Positions 1 through 7,537 of a DNA stretch of 64,000 bases are shown piece by piece. The notes under the pieces are model-generated. The model made no database searches. It was not told the origin of the DNA and saw only the letters and a program-made list of their open reading frames with translations. The stretch lies in NCBI GenBank assembly GCA_038134485.1, contig JAYPVG010000001.1, forward strand, positions 124,001-188,000. Direction: 5' to 3'. Origin of the DNA: NORP240 sp038134485. Lineage in GTDB: Bacteria > Pseudomonadota > Gammaproteobacteria > Pseudomonadales > Pseudohongiellaceae. Position numbers and translations under genes: made by a program. The stretch's first letter is position 1. Every line of letters starts with the position of its first letter.

Positions 1-678
1 TGGTGGCGGTTGGTAATATCTCTGTGGCTCCGGTCGTTCACCCAACGCTCTTTGCAGTTGGTTGACGAAGCTGCTGCCGAATCTTTTGCGCAGACCATCG
101 GTTGGTAGCCGCCAGAGATCCTGCAGGCGACGGACTCCCATGTTGTAAAGGCGTCGACGCTCTTCCCGGTTCAGTTCCAGCACATCGGTAGAAAGGCGGC
201 CGAGAGCGGAACGTAGGTTATCTCGGCGATGAACCAGAAGATTACGGTCGCCACGCGCCAGCAGCAGGCTGCCGGTCACGGTGGGGCTTGCCGCGTACCG
301 GAACCGGGGTTCCAGGTTCCAATCCTGCAGTTGTTTCACTATTCGGGGTGCCAGCAGCCCGTGCAGCGCATTGATACCGCCAAAGTAGCGCAGGCTGCTG
401 CGCACTTCGAAAACCAGAGAACAGCAATGAAAACTCACACTGGAGCTGACTCCAGTTGCCAGTTGGGCCAGCTGCTCAAGGTACTGCTGCTGAAGCTTGT
501 CCGTTAGCTCTGCCAGTTGTGGAAGGTGCAGGGCATACCAGAGACTTGGAGCTTGCGTTTGTTCCGCTGCTGTTGGAGGTGGTTGTTTTGCCCGACCATG
601 AAGTGGAATTATCTTGTCTGCAGCAGCAGGGCTTGGCTTTATTAACGGCAGCCCCGGGGTGGATTCTTGTTCTTTCAT
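1..678 (-). CDS. imuB: ImuB-like Y-family DNA polymerase homologue, 3' part cut by window edge
   Basis: ImuB is the inactive Y-family polymerase homologue that bridges the beta clamp, ImuA and DnaE2 in the mutasome used for SOS translesion synthesis. The minus-strand frame is open for 226 codons from an ATG at 678 to the window edge. It contains SLWYALHLPQL near residue 46 and VFEVRSSLRYFGG near residue 89, the usual amino-terminal motifs of this family, then an HhH-like stretch (LYNMGVRRLQDLWRLP). The start overlaps the imuA stop by four bases (ATGA), so the two are translationally coupled. The first 40 residues are Pro/Ala/Gln rich and look disordered. The carboxyl end, and any dnaE2 beyond it, lies outside the window. 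Family assignment is from motifs; confidence is good. Confidence 0.88.
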   Translation of the reverse strand, partial: MKEQESTPGLPLIKPSPAAADKIIPLHGRAKQPPPTAAEQTQAPSLWYALHLPQLAELTDKLQQQYLEQLAQLATGVSSSVSFHCCSLVFEVRSSLRYFGGINALHGLLAPRIVKQLQDWNLEPRFRYAASPTVTGSLLLARGDRNLLVHRRDNLRSALGRLSTDVLELNREERRRLYNMGVRRLQDLWRLPTDGLRKRFGSSFVNQLQRALGERPEPQRYYQPPP

Positions 679-1487
679 GGGTTGTTATACCGATCGGGCT
701 GCTGATGAGGCAGGTTTTCCGGGTACAGGTTCAGTTGTACCGACAGGGGACGAAAGTTGCCTCGTGCTTTAAGCACGACGATTTCTGTCTTGTGGCAATA
801 ATCGCCCTGTCTTGTCTCAACCCAATTGCCAGCCAGCTGATCTCTTTCACATCGTTTTCCTATCCTTCTTTGCTGCTCTTTATTGTTCCTTTTTTTTACC
901 TCGAGGCGTAAGAAAGACTGTGAGTACTTACTGATGCGATGCTGAAAAAGCACGCCCAGGGTTTTCCCGGTTTCTGCTGCCAGCTGTAACCGGCGTACTA
1001 CCCTGTCCGGCAGCCAGTTCTGCCAGGCCAGCACCAGACCGCAGCTACCAGTTTGCAATGCCTTCTCCATGCTCCACAGCGCATCTTTACAGGAGGTGTT
1101 CAGGTTGATTACCAGTATCTGTTCGGGGTCGATACCCGCCTGCAGCAGGGCCGGGCTGTTAAGCAAGTAGGGAGGCGATATCCAGAGAATCCATTTGTCT
1201 TGCCTGACGATTTCCCGCATTAGTGGTACCAGTAACTGCAGCTCTCCCATGCCCCACTGTTGGCTGACGATTTCCACGATTGCATTATGGGGCCAGCCCC
1301 GACCCGGCAGGATATCGTCCAGTTGTGGGTAGCCGGTGGGCTGACCATAGTTGCCAAGGCCGGACATGTCGCAGCCGCGCCATAGAATCGGGTTGCGTGT
1401 CAGTAACTCACCGATTGCTTCGTCCCTGTAGGCCTTGGTTTTACTGGTCTTTGTGAATTCCCCGTGCGTTTCATTTATTGTTGTCAT
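675..1487 (-). CDS. imuA: ImuA, RecA-like translesion synthesis accessory protein
   Basis: ImuA is a RecA/SulA-related protein that works with ImuB and the DnaE2 polymerase in damage-induced mutagenesis. The protein (270 aa from the preferred start) has the family pattern NPILWRG, then TGYPQLDDILPGRGWP and a region GMGELQLLVPLMRE in place of a Walker A loop, followed by ILWISPPYLLNSPALLQAGID. The frame is open up to a possible ATG at 1529, but that lies only four bases from the LexA box. The ATG at 1487 leaves a more plausible leader, although its ribosome site is weak. It overlaps imuB by ATGA. Regulation by LexA is directly suggested by the operator just upstream. No lexA gene is next to it, unlike many imuA cassettes. 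Confidence 0.88.
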   Translation of the reverse strand: MTTINETHGEFTKTSKTKAYRDEAIGELLTRNPILWRGCDMSGLGNYGQPTGYPQLDDILPGRGWPHNAIVEIVSQQWGMGELQLLVPLMREIVRQDKWILWISPPYLLNSPALLQAGIDPEQILVINLNTSCKDALWSMEKALQTGSCGLVLAWQNWLPDRVVRRLQLAAETGKTLGVLFQHRISKYSQSFLRLEVKKRNNKEQQRRIGKRCERDQLAGNWVETRQGDYCHKTEIVVLKARGNFRPLSVQLNLYPENLPHQQPDRYNNP

Positions 1488-1532
1488 CGGACTTTTTATG
1501 TAGCTGCAGCATGGCGGCTTTATCATCAATAA

Positions 1533-1548
1533 CTGTATATATATACAG
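1533..1548 (-). promoter_or_regulatory. LexA-binding SOS box of imuAB
   Basis: CTGTATATATATACAG is identical to the core of the Escherichia coli SOS consensus (CTG, ten alternating T/A bases, CAG). It sits immediately downstream of a good -10 element on the minus strand, over the expected transcription start of imuA. Repression by LexA and induction by DNA damage are inferred from this match and from the known control of imuAB. Confidence 0.95.
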
Positions 1549-1549
1549 T

Positions 1550-1577
1550 ATTATAACCAGGATTTTTTTTTCAGCAA
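1550..1577 (-). promoter_or_regulatory. sigma-70 promoter of imuAB
   Basis: On the minus strand TTGCTG (1577-1572), a 16-base spacer with a run of nine A, and a perfect TATAAT (1555-1550) form a promoter directed at imuA. The LexA box begins just downstream of the -10 element, a layout that lets the repressor block initiation. Confidence 0.75.
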
Positions 1578-1738
1578 CAGCCAGTGCCGCTCAGATTCAA
1601 GCCGCTCGGGAGAACAGCTGTGCGGCGTCAGTTTTCACCCAGCCGGTAGCGTGAAAGAAGACCGATGAAACAGAAGATCGACGAAGGTAATGTCCTGATT
1701 TACTTGAATTATTAAAGGATTGTGACTAAACGCCGTTA

Positions 1739-1771
1739 ACTCCCCTGACGCAAGGGAGTCCTGTATACAGG
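1739..1771. repeat. Two adjacent small inverted repeats upstream of a mini-gene
   Basis: ACTCCC (1739-1744) and GGGAGT (1754-1759) form a 6-bp hairpin with a 9-base loop. It is followed directly by the 12-bp perfect palindrome CCTGTATACAGG (1760-1771). They lie about 45 bases upstream of the start of the 30-codon gene at 1815. They may be an operator or a leader structure for that gene. The palindrome has CTG and CAG ends but only four bases between them, so it is not a LexA box. Confidence 0.4.
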
Positions 1772-1814
1772 GGTGCGTATTTGCAATTCACAACAAGACA
1801 TTAGGAGAGGAGTC

Positions 1815-1907
1815 ATGGGTAAAAAGCCAGATATGGTAATTGTGGTCATCACTCTGTTCGTGGTCAGCGTACTGGCCAGCAGTGTAGCGCAGAGCGCTCT
1901 GTTCTAG
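1815..1907 (+). CDS. Very small single-span membrane protein (30 aa)
   Basis: An ATG at 1815 opens a 30-codon frame ending TAG at 1905-1907. A strong ribosome-binding site, AGGAGAGGAG, lies just upstream. The peptide starts MGKKPDM, followed by one hydrophobic helix (VIVVITLFVVSVLAS) and a short SSVAQSALF tail. Positive residues precede the helix, predicting the amino terminus in the cytoplasm. It is too short for routine gene callers. I do not recognise a named family, although short proteins of the form basic-PD-hydrophobic helix are common in gammaproteobacteria. The gene stands alone between imuA and fau. Function is unknown. The ribosome site and clean hydrophobic segment make it likely to be real. 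Confidence 0.65.
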   Translation: MGKKPDMVIVVITLFVVSVLASSVAQSALF

Positions 1908-1982
1908 CCTCCGAGTAATTGCCGGCCCACGAAGTTTGCAGATCAGCTTCTTTACTCAAGACCAGAGTAACAGACCGCCCGG

Positions 1983-2591
1983 CTACACCAGCAAGCACCC
2001 GCTGCGCTGGTAAATTCCCGATTCAGTAATCACCGCATCCAGCGGCACGTCCCAATCACTGACAGGAATCCTGTCCACTTTTTGATTTTCGTAAGCCAAT
2101 CCCACCAGTCGCGGACGCTGGAAACCCAGCCGCTGCCGGTACGCAAAGGTACGATCATAATACCCCTTACCCATACCCATACGATTGCAATCGGCGTCGA
2201 ATCCGACCAGAGGAACGAAGACCAGATCCAGCGACAGGGGTTGAGCGAGTCGGCTGATCAATTGGTCTGGTTCGAGGATGCCCCAACGATTGGGCAATAG
2301 TCCGTCACCGGCTCGAAATGGCGCAAAGCTGACCTTGCCCGGTCGGTGGGCGCTCAATACCGGCAGGTATACCCGCTTACCCGTCTCCAGTGCTTGCGAG
2401 AGAAGAGCGAGGGGATCCAGTTCATGGTCGCAGGCTAAATACAACGCCACGCGTCGCGACCGCCTGAAGAAACTACTTGTAACGATTTGCTGACAAACCA
2501 GGTGGGCTTTTTCCTGCCGTTGCATTGCCGAAAGAGACCGACGCTGCTGACGTAATTTCTTGCGCAAACTGATGCGTTCAGAATCAGTCAT
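1983..2591 (-). CDS. fau: 5-formyltetrahydrofolate cyclo-ligase
   Basis: This enzyme converts 5-formyl-THF to 5,10-methenyl-THF using ATP, recycling stored folate in the cytoplasm. The 202-aa protein has the usual family length. It shows the basic amino-terminal LRKKLRQQRRSLS segment, VALYLACDHELDP, and the conserved GMGKGYYDRTF motif of the ATP/folate site near residue 140, followed by GLAYENQKV. It lies directly downstream of the 6S RNA gene, the conserved position of ygfA in gammaproteobacteria, where both are often on one transcript. The start at 2591 is the only sensible ATG. Identity is well supported by motifs and synteny. Confidence 0.95.
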   Translation of the reverse strand: MTDSERISLRKKLRQQRRSLSAMQRQEKAHLVCQQIVTSSFFRRSRRVALYLACDHELDPLALLSQALETGKRVYLPVLSAHRPGKVSFAPFRAGDGLLPNRWGILEPDQLISRLAQPLSLDLVFVPLVGFDADCNRMGMGKGYYDRTFAYRQRLGFQRPRLVGLAYENQKVDRIPVSDWDVPLDAVITESGIYQRSGCLLV

Positions 2592-2650
2592 CGGAGTTCG
2601 GAAAGAGTCGGCTGCAAGGCGGTACGCGTCTCATAAAGACGGGTGTTAAA

Positions 2651-2833
2651 GGTAAGTTCCCCAAAACACCGCTACCAAAGTTGCCCTGAACCGAAAGGCT
2701 CAGGTGGTGGCCCCCGCGACGTATAAGGCTTTCCGTCTGGCGGACATGCGCAACAACATCTGGCGGGCAGCCTCCGGGTTTACAAATATCGGCTCAAGAA
2801 CATGTTTGATTGGCAAATGTTCCAGGAAACTAT
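2651..2833 (-). ncRNA. ssrS: 6S RNA
   Basis: 6S RNA binds sigma-70 RNA polymerase holoenzyme by imitating an open promoter, dampening transcription in stationary phase. The minus strand contains CTTGAGCCGATATTT, nearly identical to the conserved 5' part of the E. coli and Pseudomonas 6S RNAs. Further along are GCCTTA and the 3' arm hairpin CCTGAGCC-TTTC-GGTTCAGG (2704-2685). The two ends can pair over about 16 positions including G-U pairs (5' end near 2831, 3' end near 2654), giving a transcript of about 180 nt, the normal size. It sits between zapA and fau, its classic location. Exact ends are estimated from the pairing and the promoter. Confidence 0.93.
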
Positions 2834-2839
2834 GCCGCT

Positions 2840-2845
2840 AGTATA
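2840..2845 (-). promoter_or_regulatory. -10 element of the 6S RNA promoter
   Basis: TATACT on the minus strand, preceded by GC, ends about seven bases before the predicted 6S RNA 5' end near 2833. No convincing -35 hexamer is visible at 17 bases spacing. The assignment rests on position. Confidence 0.6.
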
Positions 2846-2954
2846 GCTTCGACTTGGTCCAGACGCCAGAATCCGGGAATCATGCTGTTGAATGAGTAAT
2901 ACGGATCGCTGGTGAAAGAGCAGCGTAATCGGTAATGAGTTGTCGCAGGCCGGG

Positions 2955-3269
2955 TTACATCTCCAGTTGGCGGCTGCGTTGCAGCGCCTGCTCAATCTTT
3001 TCCTCCAGCCGGTCGATCTGCTCTCCGTTAACCCGGCGGTATTCGGTTAACAGACGGTTTTTCTGTAACAGTTCATAGGTAATGTTAAGCGCCGCCATGA
3101 CCGCCACTTTCTCGCTGCCGTGAATATTGCCGCGCTCTTTGACTTTGCGCATGTTTTCATCCAGGTAGCGAGCAGATTTCAGTAGTGCTTCCTGGTCCGA
3201 AGGGGGGCAGTTTATCTGGTATTCCTTGTCGAGAATTCGTATTTGCACTGATGAGCTTTTGTCGGACAT
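2955..3269 (-). CDS. zapA: Cell division protein ZapA
   Basis: ZapA binds FtsZ and cross-links protofilaments at the division ring. The 104-aa protein has the family length and layout: an amino-terminal globular part (VQIRILDKEYQINCPPSDQEALLKSARYLDENMR), the KVAVMAALNITYELL segment, then a long carboxyl-terminal coiled coil (EQIDRLEEKIEQALQRS). It lies upstream of the 6S RNA gene and downstream of the TIGR02449 gene on the same strand, as in many gammaproteobacteria. The start at 3269 gives full alignment with the family. Confidence 0.95.
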   Translation of the reverse strand: MSDKSSSVQIRILDKEYQINCPPSDQEALLKSARYLDENMRKVKERGNIHGSEKVAVMAALNITYELLQKNRLLTEYRRVNGEQIDRLEEKIEQALQRSRQLEM

Positions 3270-3376
3270 GAAAGTTTTCCAAGCTTGGTAATTTCGCGAT
3301 GCGAGTAGGAGCCTGCCTTATTGTATACCTAACGAGAATTGCCTGGACACATGAGCGAGTTCAGACGTCATTGCAG

Positions 3377-3586
3377 CTATTGAGTTTCCTCCAGTGCCTT
3401 CAGTCGGGCCAGAATTGATTCCAGTCTGGACTTTGCAATCTTGTTTTTCTCCATTAATTCCCGTTTCTCGCCTTGCCAGTTTTCCTCGTTGGCTCTAAGT
3501 AACTGGTTTTCCTGCTTTATCTCTCCGCATAGTGCTATCAGGGCATCTACCTTCTCTTTCAGGGATTGAAACTTATCTTCGCTCAT
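3377..3586 (-). CDS. ZapB-like TIGR02449 coiled-coil protein
   Basis: A 69-aa protein that is almost entirely heptad-rich helix (FQSLKEKVDALIALCGEIKQENQLLRANEENW, then LMEKNKIAKSRLESILARLKALEE). Length, sequence style and location beside zapA match the TIGR02449 family, related in form to the division factor ZapB. It is probably a cytoplasmic FtsZ-ring accessory protein, which is inference from context. It is separated from zapA by about 107 bases and read in the same direction. The 275-base gap to divergent pepP should contain promoters for both directions. Confidence 0.85.
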   Translation of the reverse strand: MSEDKFQSLKEKVDALIALCGEIKQENQLLRANEENWQGEKRELMEKNKIAKSRLESILARLKALEETQ

Positions 3587-3861
3587 TGCTTGAATCCATG
3601 GGCCCTTGGTTAATTTTTAGTGAGGGCAATGCGTTACCGAATCTTGTTCAGGTTTGCGATAACTATAGAGGGCAGGTCGAGAAGGGTCAATGATACACTT
3701 CTCAAAAATGACATGGGGTGTCCTGATTGCCAGTTGCTACCAGTAGATGCGCAATTTCTCCTAGTTTCTGCTTCGCACTCGTCTGGAAGCTTGAGTATCC
3801 ATATAATTAACCGGTGCGTCTCTTTTTGCCGCGCAAGACCCGAATACAAAGAGAGAAATTT

Positions 3862-5184
3862 ATGACAGTCGATTACCGCGAAATGAAGCGTCGCCGCAAG
3901 GAACTGATGGCTCAGATGGAGCCCAACAGCATTGCGATTGTTGCTGCTGCGACTCCAAAAACCCGCAACAACGATGCCGAATACCCCTATCGTCAGAGTA
4001 GTGATTTTTATTACCTTACCGGTTTTGTTGAGCAGCAGGCGGTACTGGCACTGATGCCTGGAAGGAAGCAGGGTGAAGTGGTGTTGTTCTGCCAGGAAAA
4101 GGATAAGCTGAAGGAACTCTGGAACGGAGTGCTGATGGGACCCGCTCTGGCGAGCAAGGAACTGCTAATCGACGATGCTTTCCCAATTTCGGATATCAAT
4201 GAAATTATTCCTGGTCTGATAGAAGGTCGCGAACGGGTTTACTACTCGATGGGTAGTGATCCCCAGTTTGATCAGCAGGTCATGGATTGGGTGAATGTAG
4301 TGCGAAGTCACAAGGGGCTGGGGGTTCACCCCCCTGGAGAGTTTCTTGTGCTGGATCATTTACTCCATGAGCAGCGGCTGGTGAAAAGCAGGGAAGAAAT
4401 CAGGTTGATGGAGAAGGCGGCTAAAATCTCGGCTCGCGCTCATAAGCGTGCGATGCAGGTCTGTAAACCGGGTGTGCACGAGTATGAGCTCGAGGCTGAA
4501 ATGCTGCATGAATTCTATCGAAATGGCAGCCGTTCGCCGGCATACAATTCCATTGTCGCGGCGGGAAATAACGCCTGCATCCTGCACTACGATACCAATA
4601 ATGCACAGGTCAAAGACGGAGACCTGGTGTTGATTGATGCTGGCTGTGAATATCAGCACTACGCCTCCGACATAACCCGAACCTTTCCAGCTAACGGCAC
4701 TTTTAGCGCCGAGCAGCGTGCGATCTATGACATTGTCCTGAAGGCCAATCTGGCGGCAATCGAGGCAGTAAAACCAGGCGTTCCCTACGATGAGCCTCAC
4801 AACATTTCGGTGAGAGTCATTACTTCCGGATTGATTAAGCTGGGCCTAATCAAAGGAACCCCGGGTAAGGCTATCAAGGAGCAAATCTATCGCGACTTTT
4901 ACATGCATAAAGTCGGGCATTGGCTCGGCATGGATGTCCATGACGTTGGAGACTATCGGATCGATGGAAGCTGGCGATTGCTTGAGCCTGGCATGGTGAC
5001 AACCATTGAGCCGGGTATCTATATCGCGCCTGATAACCGCAAGGTGGCAAGCAAATGGCGCGGCATCGGAGTCAGAATCGAGGACGATGTGCTCGTTACC
5101 CGCGGAGGTCACAAGGTGCTGAGTAATGATGTCCCGAAAGCGGCTGATGAAATCGAAGCACTTATGGCTGGCAAGCTTCACTGA
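3862..5184 (+). CDS. pepP: Xaa-Pro aminopeptidase P
   Basis: PepP removes an amino-terminal residue that precedes proline, using a dinuclear metal centre. The 440-aa protein has an amino-terminal AMP_N domain (about 1-170) and a pita-bread M24 catalytic domain. Metal ligands are visible as Asp259 and Asp270 (DAGCEYQHYASDITRTFP), His353 (HKVGHWLGMDVHD), Glu383 (TIEPGIY) and Glu407 (GVRIEDDV), close to the E. coli numbering. The ATG at 3862 follows AAAGAGAGAAATT and begins MTVDYREM, as in homologues; the open frame extends further upstream. It heads the pepP-ubiH run. The ygfB gene that precedes pepP in E. coli is absent here. Confidence 0.96.
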   Translation: MTVDYREMKRRRKELMAQMEPNSIAIVAAATPKTRNNDAEYPYRQSSDFYYLTGFVEQQAVLALMPGRKQGEVVLFCQEKDKLKELWNGVLMGPALASKELLIDDAFPISDINEIIPGLIEGRERVYYSMGSDPQFDQQVMDWVNVVRSHKGLGVHPPGEFLVLDHLLHEQRLVKSREEIRLMEKAAKISARAHKRAMQVCKPGVHEYELEAEMLHEFYRNGSRSPAYNSIVAAGNNACILHYDTNNAQVKDGDLVLIDAGCEYQHYASDITRTFPANGTFSAEQRAIYDIVLKANLAAIEAVKPGVPYDEPHNISVRVITSGLIKLGLIKGTPGKAIKEQIYRDFYMHKVGHWLGMDVHDVGDYRIDGSWRLLEPGMVTTIEPGIYIAPDNRKVASKWRGIGVRIEDDVLVTRGGHKVLSNDVPKAADEIEALMAGKLH

Positions 5185-5211
5185 TCGAGTTCATTGCCAT
5201 CAGGTACGAAT

Positions 5212-6447
5212 ATGATCATTCAAAAACCGATGGGAAAATACGATTTGGTGGTCATTGGCGCCGGTATGGTCGGCGCCAGCTTTGCCCTGGCGTTGGCAAA
5301 GTCGCTGCGAAAGGAATGCGCGGTGCTTATTGTAGAAGCTGCCCATTCTGACCCGGACCGGTCAGCTTCACCGAGTTTCGACGATCGTTCGACGGCGCTG
5401 TCCTTTGGAAGCAGCTTGATACTGAAGAATATCGGTCTCTGGGATTCAATAGCAGATTCAGTTACTCCAATTGACAAAATTCATGTCTCGGATCGTGGCC
5501 ACTTCGGATCTGCCGTGCTCGATGCTGTTGCCGAGGGAGTCGCCGCGCTAGGGTACGTGGTTGAAAATCGTCGGTTCGGCGACAGCCTTGGCAGGGCATT
5601 GCGAGATTCAGAACGCCTGGCGCTTCTGGCGCCTGCCAGGGTGGAGTCCATCAAGCCGATTGCCTCCGGTATGCACTTGCAACTGAGTGATGCGGGCGGC
5701 AATTCGTTTCAACTGGAAAGCAGTGTTGTGGTCTTGGCTGATGGGGGCAGGTCTCCTATTTGTAGTCAGCTGGGAATCGCCTCCGATAGAGAACAATACG
5801 GTCAGCAGGCTATGATTGCCAATATTGCATTCGAAAATTCTCACCATAACGTTGCTTTCGAACGATTCACTGACAGCGGACCACTCGCCATTCTTCCACT
5901 ACAGCCGCTGGATGGAGAGAACCGGGGCGCGCTCATTTGGACCATACCGAATGACGGCATAGCAGACTACATGGCTCTTGATGACGAGCAGTTGCTAGAG
6001 CGTCTCCAGGACCGATTCGGTTTTAGGCTTGGTTCTATAACCCGTATTGGACAGCGTTTTTGTTATCCATTGAGTCTGCAGGTGGCGAGAGAACAGATCA
6101 GACCCGGGCTGGTCCTGCTTGGAAACGTGGCGCACACTTTGCACCCGGTTGCAGGGCAGGGGTTTAATCTGGCATTGAGAGATGCCGAGGTGCTTGCTGG
6201 CGTTTTGGCCGAAGCGATCAACGCCAATGTCGGACCGGGTGAGATGCAGGTACTACAGAAATTTGTGCAGCGTCAGGCGAGCGATCAATTACGCACGATA
6301 GGGTTTTCGCACTACCTGACTCGTTTATTTTCCAGTAACCGGGGCAGCCTTGTATGGGCTAGAAAGTTTGGACTTGCCTCCATCGATATTTTACCGCTGG
6401 TAAAACATGAGTTTGCCTATGGCGCTATGGGGCTGGCGGACCATTAG
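5212..6447 (+). CDS. ubiH: 2-octaprenyl-6-methoxyphenol hydroxylase UbiH
   Basis: UbiH is a flavin monooxygenase that hydroxylates the ring of a ubiquinone precursor at the membrane. The protein (about 411 aa) has the FAD-binding GAGMVGASFALALA motif near residue 16, the DDRSTALSFGSS segment, VVLADGGRSPIC (DG motif) and the carboxyl-terminal GNVAHTLHPVAGQGFNLALRDAEVL motif of the UbiH/VisC family. The order pepP-ubiH supports UbiH rather than UbiF. I chose ATG 5212, preceded by CAGGT at good spacing; a TTG at 5194 and an ATG at 5230 are alternatives. The gap to pepP is under 30 bases, so they are probably cotranscribed. Confidence 0.92.
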   Translation: MIIQKPMGKYDLVVIGAGMVGASFALALAKSLRKECAVLIVEAAHSDPDRSASPSFDDRSTALSFGSSLILKNIGLWDSIADSVTPIDKIHVSDRGHFGSAVLDAVAEGVAALGYVVENRRFGDSLGRALRDSERLALLAPARVESIKPIASGMHLQLSDAGGNSFQLESSVVVLADGGRSPICSQLGIASDREQYGQQAMIANIAFENSHHNVAFERFTDSGPLAILPLQPLDGENRGALIWTIPNDGIADYMALDDEQLLERLQDRFGFRLGSITRIGQRFCYPLSLQVAREQIRPGLVLLGNVAHTLHPVAGQGFNLALRDAEVLAGVLAEAINANVGPGEMQVLQKFVQRQASDQLRTIGFSHYLTRLFSSNRGSLVWARKFGLASIDILPLVKHEFAYGAMGLADH

Positions 6448-6469
6448 CTGGTAAAGCCAATGGCTTGCC

Positions 6470-6889
6470 CTATGGCTTCGCGGTTAATGCCGTCCTGATG
6501 CTCTCGATCCGCTTGCGGTTCACGCCCATATCGCTGTAACCGACGCGTGACGCAGATCTTACGTGAGTTAATCCACTGCCTGACTCGTAGAGAAATTCCA
6601 CATCGTCAACAAAACCCATGAGGCGACTTGTGAATTCGGCGTACAGGTAGTTCCCGTCGGAGCTGATAATACGTGCTTCGGGTAATCCAATCAGAACCTG
6701 TTGTACCTGAGCCAGGTTGGCCTGCAGAGGGGCGATGGTGTGGCTTTCGCGCGTTTCGAAACTGCACACACAATTTGGCGAATCCGGACAACCTGCAAGG
6801 CGTCCATCGAGGTTGCCAATATCCTGGGGCGGTTCTCCTGCACAGGCCGACAATAACGGGAGGCAGGCCAGGGTAAATCTTCTCTTCAT
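6470..6889 (-). CDS. DUF1499 family lipoprotein
   Basis: A 139-aa predicted lipoprotein: basic start MKRRFTLACLPLLSAC with a lipobox ending at Cys16. The rest matches DUF1499, with CPDSPNCV near residue 34, FVDDVEFLY near residue 92 and RSASRVGYSDMGVNRKRIE near the end. The molecular function of the family is not known. Two further cysteines of the CPDSPNCVC motif could form a disulfide. It is convergent with ubiH and followed in the same direction by no close gene; the MaoC gene lies upstream on the same strand 61 bases away, so the two may share a transcript. Confidence 0.85.
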   Translation of the reverse strand: MKRRFTLACLPLLSACAGEPPQDIGNLDGRLAGCPDSPNCVCSFETRESHTIAPLQANLAQVQQVLIGLPEARIISSDGNYLYAEFTSRLMGFVDDVEFLYESGSGLTHVRSASRVGYSDMGVNRKRIESIRTALTAKP

Positions 6890-6950
6890 GCGATTGGATC
6901 CTTCAAAAAAGAGTTAACACTCATACCTCTGTATTTACTGTCATAGGGAA

Positions 6951-7415
6951 TTATTGGATTACTGTCATACCCAACCATTCGGCTATCAATGCGGGTTTTT
7001 CCTCGCCCTCTATTTCGACGGTCACAGCGTGTTTCAGCAAATAGCGTCCCGGCTGTTTCTCACTGGCCTCCAGGAGGGTAAAGCGGGCGCGGATGTTACT
7101 GCCCACCCTGACTGGATTGATAAATCTTACCTTGTCGAGACCGTAATTTATGCCCATGACTGCGCCTTGTAATTTGATGCCGCCATTATTATTGCTGAAC
7201 ATGCTAAGCAGTGACAGCGTCAGGAAACCGTGGGCAATAGTGGCGCCGAATGGAGTTTGAGCAGCCCGCTCCGGGTCGATGTGGATGTATTGAAAGTCTT
7301 CCGTGGCCTCGGCAAAGTGATTGATGCGGTCCTGGTTGACCTGAAACCAGTCGGTAACACCGACTTCTCTACCGAGATGATCGGTAAGTTCAGCAGGATC
7401 GATTACATTGCTCAT
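6951..7415 (-). CDS. MaoC-like (R)-specific enoyl-CoA hydratase
   Basis: A single hot-dog fold protein of 154 aa. It carries the hydratase-2 motif with catalytic Asp and His: ATEDFQYIHIDPERA near residue 38, and PFGATIAHGFLTLSLLS near residue 56. These proteins hydrate trans-2-enoyl-CoA to (R)-3-hydroxyacyl-CoA in the cytoplasm, feeding fatty-acid or polyhydroxyalkanoate metabolism, or act as NodN-like dehydratases of unclear substrate. GGAGAAAC precedes the start at good spacing. The gene is divergent from the second ubiquinone hydroxylase. The exact substrate cannot be read from the sequence. Confidence 0.88.
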   Translation of the reverse strand: MSNVIDPAELTDHLGREVGVTDWFQVNQDRINHFAEATEDFQYIHIDPERAAQTPFGATIAHGFLTLSLLSMFSNNNGGIKLQGAVMGINYGLDKVRFINPVRVGSNIRARFTLLEASEKQPGRYLLKHAVTVEIEGEEKPALIAEWLGMTVIQ

Positions 7416-7537
7416 GATTTTGTTTCTCCATAGATGCGGCGACAGAGCGGCCTAGGCTATCACAGGGCGGACTTTGAGCGCACCATGCAGGGCAGTCTGC
7501 TGTTACCGCGACCCATGCCAGCCTATAATGGTCAGGG

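Noticed and set aside
229..911. Plus-strand frames at 229-507 and 456-911
   Set aside because: They are antisense to imuB and the end of imuA, whose minus-strand translations carry family motifs and an ATGA overlap.
1761..1770. CTGTATACAG as a second LexA box
   Set aside because: LexA boxes need ten bases between CTG and CAG; here there are four.
2780..2995. 71-codon minus-strand frame over the 6S RNA 5' end and zapA stop
   Set aside because: It crosses the 6S promoter and overlaps zapA; composition is unlike a protein.
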